Assembly: GCA_947174495.1 (NCBI GenBank)
Contig: CAMWJC010000002.1
Span: forward strand, 17,679 to 81,678
DNA from: an uncultured Lachnospiraceae bacterium
GTDB lineage: Bacteria > Bacillota > Clostridia > Lachnospirales > Lachnospiraceae
Length of the DNA: 64,000 nt
Reading direction: 5' to 3'
In this document: one piece after another, positions 9,285 to 16,817 of the stretch
Position numbering within the stretch: the stretch's first letter is position 1
Layout of the letters: every line of letters starts with the position of its first letter
Program-made: the position numbers and the translations under genes
The notes under the pieces: model-generated
Told to the model about the DNA's origin: nothing
Database searches by the model: none
The model's input: the letters and a program-made list of their open reading frames with translations, nothing else

Positions 9285-10718
9285 TTATCTCAGTTTCACA
9301 TTAACTGTAGCTGTTTTGGTTTCACCACTTACTGTCTCATATGTGATTACAGCTTCTCTTGTTGCGTCACTCGTATATTTTGTTGTATACAATGTTATAT
9401 ATGCTGAATCAAATGTTATCACACCATTTGTATCGCTAGCCTGAGTCCAGCCATTCTTTCCCGTGAAAGCATTGTAACCATCAGCGAGCGTTCCCGTATA
9501 ATCCATTTCTATTTTAGTTATAGATGCAAGTGCATTATCACCAGAACCAATTGTATAACTAATAGAACCAACTTCGGATCCTGTCGTGAAAGAAGGAGGC
9601 ACCTGTGATTTCAATCTAACATTAACTGTAGCTGTCCTTTCAGAACCACCTACCGTCATATAAGTGATTATAGCTTCTCTGGTTGAATCATTCGGGTAAG
9701 CTTTCACATATGCTGCTATATATGCTGAATCAAGTGTTATCAGGCTGCCTGTATCTTCTGCTGCCTTCCAGCCACCCTTTCCGGTGTAAGCATGGTAACC
9801 ATCAACAAGTGTTCCACTAATATCCATCTCAACTTTGCTAATAGAAGCAATCGCATCCATAGCACTATTACCACGCTTATAGCTAATTGTACCTGCATTA
9901 GCCCCTGCCTTAAATACAGGATTCGGATTATTATACAAAGCTCCTGTACCCGCATCAGGAGTTGCGCCAGTCGGTGCATTATCATTGCTATACACAGCAG
10001 TAATTCTGATACCCTTAGTAAGCTTTGTCCAATCTGCACCTGCATTCATGGTTCCGCCAAAGGTAAATGCAGTAATACCCTTACCAGCTGCCGCAAGACT
10101 CTGTAATGTAAAATCGTCTGCTACATTGTTTCCGTTTGCTGAACTCAGGTTGATCGTCCCATCATATACAGCTTTTTCAAGCAAGAAACTTACCTCATTC
10201 TCTCCCGGCATTAAGTCCATTGCTGCAGTATCTGCTGTCGCCATTGTCACATCTGCAAGATCTGCACCAGTTGTTGTCAAATCTGCCGAATTGCCACCTA
10301 CCTTTACTTCGTCAGTATCCGCCGGAACGACTTGCAGATTAAGTACATAATCATCCGGAGATGAAGGTGTTGCTACAGCAGTTGCGCTTACAAAATTAAT
10401 TTTATCTTCATTCAAATCCTCTACATTAAGAGTAACTGTTATCATCTTATCCTTTGTACTCTTATTGATAATACCATAATTTTTGGATACAATCTGAGCA
10501 GTGGTATCACTTGTACCATCACCATCCACATCTACTTTAAGCCCATCAGGGTTAAAAGCCACTACGAAAGTGGTTGGAACTACTACGTTTGTTACATCAT
10601 AAGAATAAATCGGTGCATCTACAGACACTTCCTGGTCTGCTGCAAAGGTTGTCATGGACATTCCCATTACCATGGATGCACTTAAAGCTACTGCTAACGC
10701 TTTTTTCATCTTTCTCAT
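9285..10718 (-). CDS. Exported surface/fibre-like protein with two C-terminal tandem domains
   Basis: Signal peptide MRKMKKALAVALSASMVMGMSMTTFAADQ; two ~105-aa repeats; RBS AAGGAGG. Confidence 0.7.
   Translation of the reverse strand: MRKMKKALAVALSASMVMGMSMTTFAADQEVSVDAPIYSYDVTNVVVPTTFVVAFNPDGLKVDVDGDGTSDTTAQIVSKNYGIINKSTKDKMITVTLNVEDLNEDKINFVSATAVATPSSPDDYVLNLQVVPADTDEVKVGGNSADLTTTGADLADVTMATADTAAMDLMPGENEVSFLLEKAVYDGTINLSSANGNNVADDFTLQSLAAAGKGITAFTFGGTMNAGADWTKLTKGIRITAVYSNDNAPTGATPDAGTGALYNNPNPVFKAGANAGTISYKRGNSAMDAIASISKVEMDISGTLVDGYHAYTGKGGWKAAEDTGSLITLDSAYIAAYVKAYPNDSTREAIITYMTVGGSERTATVNVRLKSQVPPSFTTGSEVGSISYTIGSGDNALASITKIEMDYTGTLADGYNAFTGKNGWTQASDTNGVITFDSAYITLYTTKYTSDATREAVITYETVSGETKTATVNVKLR
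9288..9923 (-). repeat. Intragenic tandem duplication of an Ig/X2-like domain (9288-9599 and 9600-9923)
   Basis: PPSFTTGSEVGSISYTIG...YNAFTGKNGW...ITFDSAYI...REAVITYETVSGETKTATVNVKL aligned with NPVFKAGANAGTISYKRG...YHAYTGKGGW...ITLDSAYI...REAIITYMTVGGSERTATVNVRL. Confidence 0.9.
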
Positions 10719-10745
10719 TTTCTTTTTCCTCCTTGAATTAGTCAA

Positions 10746-11300
10746 TTATTTTGAAACAGAAATTGTAACTTTAAAGCCGACACTGCTCACCTCCTCCAAG
10801 TTTTCATCCACCATCGTGTACATTACTACCGCATCATACTCTCCAGCAGCAAGCTCCTTGTTCAGCTTAAAGTTCTTGAGTTCTGTTCCTACCGGAAGCA
10901 TAGGTGATGAATACAAAAGTTCGTTCGTACTTTCCTCATACACATCAAAGTACAGCGTATACAGATTATTTTCCACATTGGCCACATAAGCATTCGGTGA
11001 TGCTGACTTTCCATCATCAAAGGTCCATGCAGTTGTCATCTTGCACTCAAACATGCCCTTGCTGACCTTCTCAGTCATCTCATCCATGATATCTCCTGCA
11101 TTGCTCTCATCCACAAATCCCCTGTCTAAGACAGTTGACCTCGGGACGCTTTGAGATTCCTGCACCGGTTCTTCCTTCTGCTTTGCCAAAAGCAGGACTA
11201 TACATGTGACAAGCGCCGTCACCAATACAAGAAAAGCAATCACAATAATAATAATCATATTCCTTTGCTTCTTCCTTGCAGATTTTCTCTGGTTGGACAT
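10746..11300 (-). CDS. Bitopic membrane protein, unknown function
   Basis: MSNQRKSARKKQRNMIIIIVIAFLVLVTALVTCIVLLLAK TM segment followed by an extracellular domain. Confidence 0.65.
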   Translation of the reverse strand: MSNQRKSARKKQRNMIIIIVIAFLVLVTALVTCIVLLLAKQKEEPVQESQSVPRSTVLDRGFVDESNAGDIMDEMTEKVSKGMFECKMTTAWTFDDGKSASPNAYVANVENNLYTLYFDVYEESTNELLYSSPMLPVGTELKNFKLNKELAAGEYDAVVMYTMVDENLEEVSSVGFKVTISVSK

Positions 11301-11386
11301 AATCTTGTAACTCCTCTCTATATGATGAACCGCCTGTAAAGGCAAGTTCTCCATACCACATCTTATCTTTTCAGTTCTTCAGGCTC

Positions 11387-12535
11387 TCAGTCTATATAGA
11401 TCATAGCCCCTGTTCCCTCTATAACTTCTTCGCTTCCATCCGCCGTCCGATAAGTATAGATAACGGATAACTTAATGCCTCCTGACAATTTTTCCCATGC
11501 TGCATTGGGGTTCATGGCTCCGTAAAAAGTATATGCCGTCACACCCATTCCATCCGGTGCAAGTCCTTCAAAAATCATTTCCGGCTCTCTATCCAAATCA
11601 TCATCCCAATTGTCAGATTCAACTTCCTCATCATCCTCTAAACTGTAAACAGCACCTGAAAGTTTAAAAGCAATCTGATTCGTACCGCTGTAAAGTGTCA
11701 CTGCATGTTCCTGTGCCCCGGTCATTTTGACATTCTGTAAAACTTCCCCTGTAGTATTCCCATCTACCGGTGAGCCGTCCACCAAAATTTCTTCCTGATC
11801 TGCCGGAACAGCTGCCAGATAAACAGCATAAACACCTTCCTCTGCATTTCTGGCTTCCTCTGCGGAATCAACGAATACCAACTCACCCTCATTCATATCT
11901 TCCACTGTTAACGAAACCGTTACAATCTGATCGGTAGAGCTTTTATTTACAATTCCATAATTTCCTGATATTACCTGTTCTGTAGTTACCTCTTCCTCCC
12001 CCATTCTAATCGAAAAGCCGTAAGGATTCAAGGCCAAAATGTATGCAGAAGGTACTAATACATTGATTATTTCCGGTATTTCCTGCTTTTCATCGCTTTC
12101 TTTTTCTTCTTTGGATTCTTTCGTCTTTATATCATTATCGGAAGCTTTCTTATCATCATTTTGTGCTTCCTCTTCCGATTCCTTCCCATCTATATCGTCA
12201 CCGGCTTCCGGTTCTTTTTCATCTATGTCTCCATCAGCTTCCGACTTCTTATCGTCTGTGTCATCATCGGAATCCGGTTCTTTATCGTTCTGCGTATTAT
12301 TTTCTGTTTCCGTATTATCTTTTGAATCCTCCGATTGATCCTCTTTATTTTCCGAATCTTTATTCTCTAAATCATCCAGAATCGAATCTCCGCTTTCTAA
12401 AGCAGACAGCTTACTCTTGTCCTCTTCCTCTGCAAAAGCAGGAATATAAGTACTTCCGATTATCATACACAACATCATTAAGAACGCTGTGCTTTTTATC
12501 TTTATATTTTTGTGTGTTCTAACTCGTTTACGCAT
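11387..12535 (-). CDS. Exported protein with acidic low-complexity linker; domain paralogous to the 9.3-10.7 kb protein
   Basis: Signal peptide; D/E/K/S-rich linker; ILALNPYGFSIRM...QVISGNYGIVNKSSTDQIVTVSLTVEDMNEGELVFV parallels VVAFNPDGLKVDV...QIVSKNYGIINKSTKDKMITVTLNVEDLNEDKINFV; RBS GGAGG at MRKRVRTHK. Confidence 0.7.
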   Translation of the reverse strand: MRKRVRTHKNIKIKSTAFLMMLCMIIGSTYIPAFAEEEDKSKLSALESGDSILDDLENKDSENKEDQSEDSKDNTETENNTQNDKEPDSDDDTDDKKSEADGDIDEKEPEAGDDIDGKESEEEAQNDDKKASDNDIKTKESKEEKESDEKQEIPEIINVLVPSAYILALNPYGFSIRMGEEEVTTEQVISGNYGIVNKSSTDQIVTVSLTVEDMNEGELVFVDSAEEARNAEEGVYAVYLAAVPADQEEILVDGSPVDGNTTGEVLQNVKMTGAQEHAVTLYSGTNQIAFKLSGAVYSLEDDEEVESDNWDDDLDREPEMIFEGLAPDGMGVTAYTFYGAMNPNAAWEKLSGGIKLSVIYTYRTADGSEEVIEGTGAMIYID

Positions 12536-12592
12536 GTTGCACCTCCATGTCTTAAACTTCACCATGCTGCATGCCCGATAAACAAAAATAAG

Positions 12593-12621
12593 CCTATTAC
12601 CGCATAGCCTGCAATAATAGG
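12593..12621 (-). promoter_or_regulatory. Leader hairpin with U-rich tail upstream of the 11.4-12.5 kb gene (possible attenuator)
   Basis: minus strand cctattattgca-ggcta-tgcggtaatagg-cttatttttg, ~58 nt before the start codon. Confidence 0.5.
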
Positions 12622-12878
12622 TTCCTTCCAATTCAAATTTGCATCCATGCAATACTCTTTATTTCCCGATACATTATCTATATCGGCACAATTCTAATTA
12701 CCATTAGCCCCAGTGGTAATTTTTTTATTGGACTTTTGTTCTTCCTGAACTACCCAATAAGTATATCGGCATAATGAATTTTTACTTTAGGCATTCATAA
12801 ATATTTTTTATAAATTCTTTACTTGTTGGTTCCTTGGGTGTTAATAAAGAGTATGCCTTAAAGCATTTTAACATTAAA

Positions 12879-12915
12879 TTAACGGACTTACAATTATTTT
12901 TTGTAAATCCGTTAA
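12879..12915 (-). terminator. Terminator at the 3' end of the RiPP operon
   Basis: ttaacggacttacaa...ttgtaaatccgttaa, 15-bp arms with one G-U, directly after the STAS gene. Confidence 0.7.
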
Positions 12916-12947
12916 CTGAAATTAACTCATTGATTCTCCGCTTCCTC

Positions 12948-13247
12948 TTACTGCACAATAGTTAAAATATCCGCAAATCCGGTCATTGCAAACACTTCCA
13001 TATTCGTCTCGTTTACATGCGTAAGCTCCAGCGATCCCTGCTTTGTCATGACCTTCTGCAGCGCCAGCAAAACCCTGAGCCCTGCGCTGGAAATATACTC
13101 TAATTTCTCCATATCCAAAATCAGCCTGTGGTATCCCTCAAGATGCTCTTCAATATGTTTTTCCAGCTGTGGCGCCGTTATAGTATCCAATCTGCCCTCA
13201 AGGCAAATAATTGTTTTTTCTGTTGTTGTCTGTTCTGTAATCTTCAT
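12948..13247 (-). CDS. STAS-domain anti-anti-sigma factor
   Basis: MKITEQTTTEKTIICLEGRLDTITAPQLEKHI...RLILDMEKLEYISSAGLRVLLALQKVM. Confidence 0.92.
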   Translation of the reverse strand: MKITEQTTTEKTIICLEGRLDTITAPQLEKHIEEHLEGYHRLILDMEKLEYISSAGLRVLLALQKVMTKQGSLELTHVNETNMEVFAMTGFADILTIVQ

Positions 13248-13272
13248 ATTTGTTTCCTTCCTTTCCAATTGT

Positions 13273-13692
13273 TTAAATCAGTTTTTTGATCAGAGTTATT
13301 TGATTTTCTCCGTTCTGACAGGAATATTGCAGATCATCTGTCATTTTCTTTACCATGTGGATCCCCAGGCCTCCGATGGGCCGCTGCATCACATCTACAG
13401 AAAGGTCCGGATCTGCCTTACACAGCGGGTTATAGGGAATTCCATGATCTGCCAGTCGAATCCGGGCTTCTCCGTCCAGCCACTCCAAAGTAACTGCGAC
13501 GGCCTTTTGGGCCTCCTTCTCTTTTGGGTATGCATACTTAGTCACATTGACAAACATTTCCTCAAATGCAATTTTTAAGGCAGTTAATTTCTTAGAATCA
13601 ATTTCGTCAAAGCAATAAAATGTATCTATTTTTTCTAGCAGCTCATACAAATGCTCCTGTTTTGCTCTTCCTTCCCACTTTTCCTGCTTCAT
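13273..13692 (-). CDS. HATPase anti-sigma factor kinase (RsbW/SpoIIAB-like)
   Basis: ALKIAFEEMFVNVTKYAYP (N box) and RLADHGIPYNPL...RPIGGLGIHMVKKMTDDLQY. Confidence 0.9.
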   Translation of the reverse strand: MKQEKWEGRAKQEHLYELLEKIDTFYCFDEIDSKKLTALKIAFEEMFVNVTKYAYPKEKEAQKAVAVTLEWLDGEARIRLADHGIPYNPLCKADPDLSVDVMQRPIGGLGIHMVKKMTDDLQYSCQNGENQITLIKKLI

Positions 13693-15482
13693 TCTCTTAT
13701 CCCTTCATAGCAAAGTGCCAGCATGGTAATATCGTCAAACTGACAAACGCCTTCTGCAAAGCTATCCAGCTCATGCTTGACTCCGTCAAGCAGCTCCTTT
13801 AGCGGCTTCTCCCTGTAATTGTTTAAAGTTTCCAGAAGCCGTTCTTCTCCGTACATTCTTCCCTTTTGGTCATTTGCCTCTGTCACGCCATCCGTATACA
13901 AAAACAGGCTCTCGCCCTTTTCCAATACCCGGGTTCCTGATGGGAAACGCATATCCCCAATGCCTCCCAGCACAAAACCATGCGCCGTATCCGGAAACCA
14001 CTCAAAACCGCCTTCTCTCGTACCGAGCAGCGGGCGGGTATGACCGGCATTGCTGTACAAAAGCTGTCCGGTATTAAGCTCCAGAATCCCCAGCCAGGCA
14101 GTCACGAACATGCCGGAGGCATTGTTTTCACATAACTGATTGTTGACGTGATAAAAAATATCCCATGGCTTTTCTCCCAGCTTTGCCTGATTCATAAGCA
14201 GGGTTCTGGCAACCACCATAAAGAGCGCAGCCGGTACGCCTTTCCCGGAAACATCCGCCATCAAGAAGCCGAGATGGTTCTCATCCACCAGAAAAAAATC
14301 ATAAAAGTCACCGCCTACCTCCCTGGCCGTGTACATAGCCGCATATATTTGGAACTCTTTTCTCTGCGGATATGCAGGAAAAACATTGGGGAGCATGTCT
14401 GTCTGAATGTGAGAGGCCACCGATAATTCGGCGCTGATCTTTTCCTTTTCCGCCGTTACTGCTGCCAGATTCTGCACATAGGCGGCAATATCCCGGGTCA
14501 TCTTCAAAAAGGCTTCCGAAAGAATCTGCAGTTCATCTCCGGTACGGATCTGTTCACAGATTTCCTTCATTTCGTTTGAGGCCGTATGCTGAAGATGATC
14601 CGCAGCGGCAAATTTCTTCATGCTTTCCGTCAACAAGTTCAAAGGATTTGTGATAAAGCTTTCCACGTATTTTAATAACAAGAGTGTACATGCAAACAAA
14701 ATATGAATTCCGATTCCCGTCACACGATAGACCAGTTTCCACCTTTGCAGGGAATCATAAGCCGTATGGCTTCGCAGCAGGGCATAGGTCCATATTCCCA
14801 GCGCTGCCACAAAAAGCACGGACAGTATCATAAATCCGGCAACTGCCCTTGTCCCAATCGTCAGCTTTCTGCCCCCGCGCTGTTCCCTCAAACAAGAAAG
14901 AAAAATCAAGATTGGAATCCCCAGCAGTATTGCAAAATCAAAGTTATTAAAGAACAAAAAGAGTACATCAGAAAGATCGACATTCTGCCCCGCCGATGCA
15001 AAGGTTAATGCCAGCATTGGCGTAATGACTGCCGAATCCGTCAATATAATCATACAATACTTCAGGATTTCGGGAACCGAATCCATCTTGGGTAATGTGT
15101 CCTGCCGTTCTGTCAGCCTGCCTTTCTCTGCTTTTCCGATTTTCCCTGCTTTCCTGCTTTTTCCTGCCGCATGCCATAACCAATAAGGAAGATAGGCATA
15201 CAAAAAGTTGATTCCAAATCCCGGAATCCAGACATTCGCAGGAGTATGGCTTACCAGAACATCCACAAGCACATTTGCCAGAGACGTCCCTAGGGCTCCC
15301 GCCCCTCCCCATAGAATTCCGAGAATCGGCGGAATTGCATTGGAAGGGCGCACCTCTGAATAGGGAAGAATCTGCATCAGCAGCCGAAAGGGAATATTAA
15401 ATGCCCAAAATACCAGTACCGACTTCAGCAATAGGCGCCAAAAGCTCTGTCCGCTCTGCTCATCAGAATTTCCTTTTATCAT
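13689..15482 (-). CDS. Membrane-anchored SpoIIE/RsbU-type PP2C phosphatase with HAMP-like linker
   Basis: IQTDMLPNVFP...AREVGGDFYDFFLVDENHLGFLMADVSGKGVPAALFM...LFLYTDGVTEA; RBS GGAGGACAT before ATG 15482 (ORF opens at 15632). Confidence 0.9.
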   Translation of the reverse strand: MIKGNSDEQSGQSFWRLLLKSVLVFWAFNIPFRLLMQILPYSEVRPSNAIPPILGILWGGAGALGTSLANVLVDVLVSHTPANVWIPGFGINFLYAYLPYWLWHAAGKSRKAGKIGKAEKGRLTERQDTLPKMDSVPEILKYCMIILTDSAVITPMLALTFASAGQNVDLSDVLFLFFNNFDFAILLGIPILIFLSCLREQRGGRKLTIGTRAVAGFMILSVLFVAALGIWTYALLRSHTAYDSLQRWKLVYRVTGIGIHILFACTLLLLKYVESFITNPLNLLTESMKKFAAADHLQHTASNEMKEICEQIRTGDELQILSEAFLKMTRDIAAYVQNLAAVTAEKEKISAELSVASHIQTDMLPNVFPAYPQRKEFQIYAAMYTAREVGGDFYDFFLVDENHLGFLMADVSGKGVPAALFMVVARTLLMNQAKLGEKPWDIFYHVNNQLCENNASGMFVTAWLGILELNTGQLLYSNAGHTRPLLGTREGGFEWFPDTAHGFVLGGIGDMRFPSGTRVLEKGESLFLYTDGVTEANDQKGRMYGEERLLETLNNYREKPLKELLDGVKHELDSFAEGVCQFDDITMLALCYEGIRE

Positions 15483-16815
15483 ATGTCCTCCTTCGTAAAT
15501 AGTCCTTCTCCGGATGGGGCTCGGGATACTTATCCCATAATCCGTACAAGGTGCACCACCTCTGAAAAAGCCGCTTTTCATCAAGACCCGGGATTGCTTC
15601 GACGCCGGCCAGATACATTCGTTTTTCTCCATTACTTTCGCAGATCCAGAATCCGCACAAAAGCATTTCTGTAAAAATCAGATCTATCATACTGACAGTA
15701 AGACTTCCTCCTGTTTCCGAGCAGAAATTTAGCGGCATCCCATCTGCCAGCAGATAAATCTGTTTTGTTTCCTTTCTCTCACCAGAAAACATCGGATAAG
15801 AAAACTTCCCCTGTCTGCTCTCGAATTTATTTTGCTCCACATAGCGCAGAAATGCCTGAAATTCTGTCTGTTTAGAAGATCCGCTTGCCAGGTACAGCCG
15901 CCCTGCCGGGGACTTGCCAAATGCTTTCAGCATCTCCAGCGTAAAAGCCTCTTCACCCGTCATCCCAAGTACAATCGTGTCCACAGAAAAACACAGTTTA
16001 TCCACGCATTCTACTACACAGCAGTTTTCCTCTTGTGCCAGCTTCCGGATGCGCGGATCGGTATCATACACCAATAGCCGTACCTTTCTATTTTTCAGTA
16101 ACTTCGCTGCTGCGCGCCCCAACACTCCATACCCCAAAAGCAGTACCTGATGAAATTCCAAAAAGGTATTCTGCTCATACAGCATCCGGTCCAGTTCCCT
16201 TAAGATCCTGTTCACAATAAAAAGAGCTTCCACATCCATCTTTAAGTCTGACCGGGCGACACTGACGCAGGGAAATTCATATCCATAAGTTCCGTAATAA
16301 TATCGGTCAAGCCGGGTTCCCGAGGTCGTCTGTTCCACGCTTCCTGCTATTTTTCCTTTAAGAGCCGGATACCTTTGTATCCACTGATGCAGGTGCTGGC
16401 AGACGTACCCTCCGTCTTCCAGCACCAGAATCCGCTGTCCTCTGCCAATTGCCGGAAGCAGTTCTCTTTGCAGAATAATCTCCAGTATTTGACTGCATAC
16501 TGTCTGAAAGTCCCCTTTGCAAATTCCTATTTTCCTCTGCTCCCGATACAGAAAAAAGTCATCTTGCTTCCATTTCCCATAATAACAGGCATAATCAGGA
16601 GCAAACCCGCCGCAATCAATGGATATCCCTGTATGATAAGGTACGCCCCAAAATACAAGCTCCCCAAACAGCTCTTTCAATGCCTCATTAAAAATCAGAG
16701 TATTATCCATAAAATGATTGATGTGAAATACCGTAACAGACTCTTTTAATCCATGGTGTCCCTCCTTAAGCTTTTGCATCTCCTGCTCCAATAAATACAT
16801 TCTTCCTGTTTCCAT
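15463..16815 (-). CDS. Divergent S-adenosylhomocysteine hydrolase-like, NAD-binding protein in the RiPP operon
   Basis: GSVEQTTSGTRLDR (cf. SAHH EETTTG), QVLLLGYGVLGRAAAKLLKNRKVRLLVYDTDPRI, YLLADGMPLNFCSETGGSLTVSMIDLIF (cf. SAHH LLAEGRLVNLAAAEGHPSxVMDxSF). Confidence 0.65.
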   Translation of the reverse strand: METGRMYLLEQEMQKLKEGHHGLKESVTVFHINHFMDNTLIFNEALKELFGELVFWGVPYHTGISIDCGGFAPDYACYYGKWKQDDFFLYREQRKIGICKGDFQTVCSQILEIILQRELLPAIGRGQRILVLEDGGYVCQHLHQWIQRYPALKGKIAGSVEQTTSGTRLDRYYYGTYGYEFPCVSVARSDLKMDVEALFIVNRILRELDRMLYEQNTFLEFHQVLLLGYGVLGRAAAKLLKNRKVRLLVYDTDPRIRKLAQEENCCVVECVDKLCFSVDTIVLGMTGEEAFTLEMLKAFGKSPAGRLYLASGSSKQTEFQAFLRYVEQNKFESRQGKFSYPMFSGERKETKQIYLLADGMPLNFCSETGGSLTVSMIDLIFTEMLLCGFWICESNGEKRMYLAGVEAIPGLDEKRLFQRWCTLYGLWDKYPEPHPEKDYLRRRTYDKRKF

Positions 16816-16817
16816 CC

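Noticed and set aside
12535-12720. c-di-GMP (GEMM) riboswitch
   Set aside because: Compared by eye with the GEMM-I consensus; the conserved GGGCAAACC / GACGCAAAGCC cores are not present.
13048-13578. 176-aa plus-strand ORF opposite the STAS/HATPase genes
   Set aside because: Antisense to two clear regulatory genes with good motifs.
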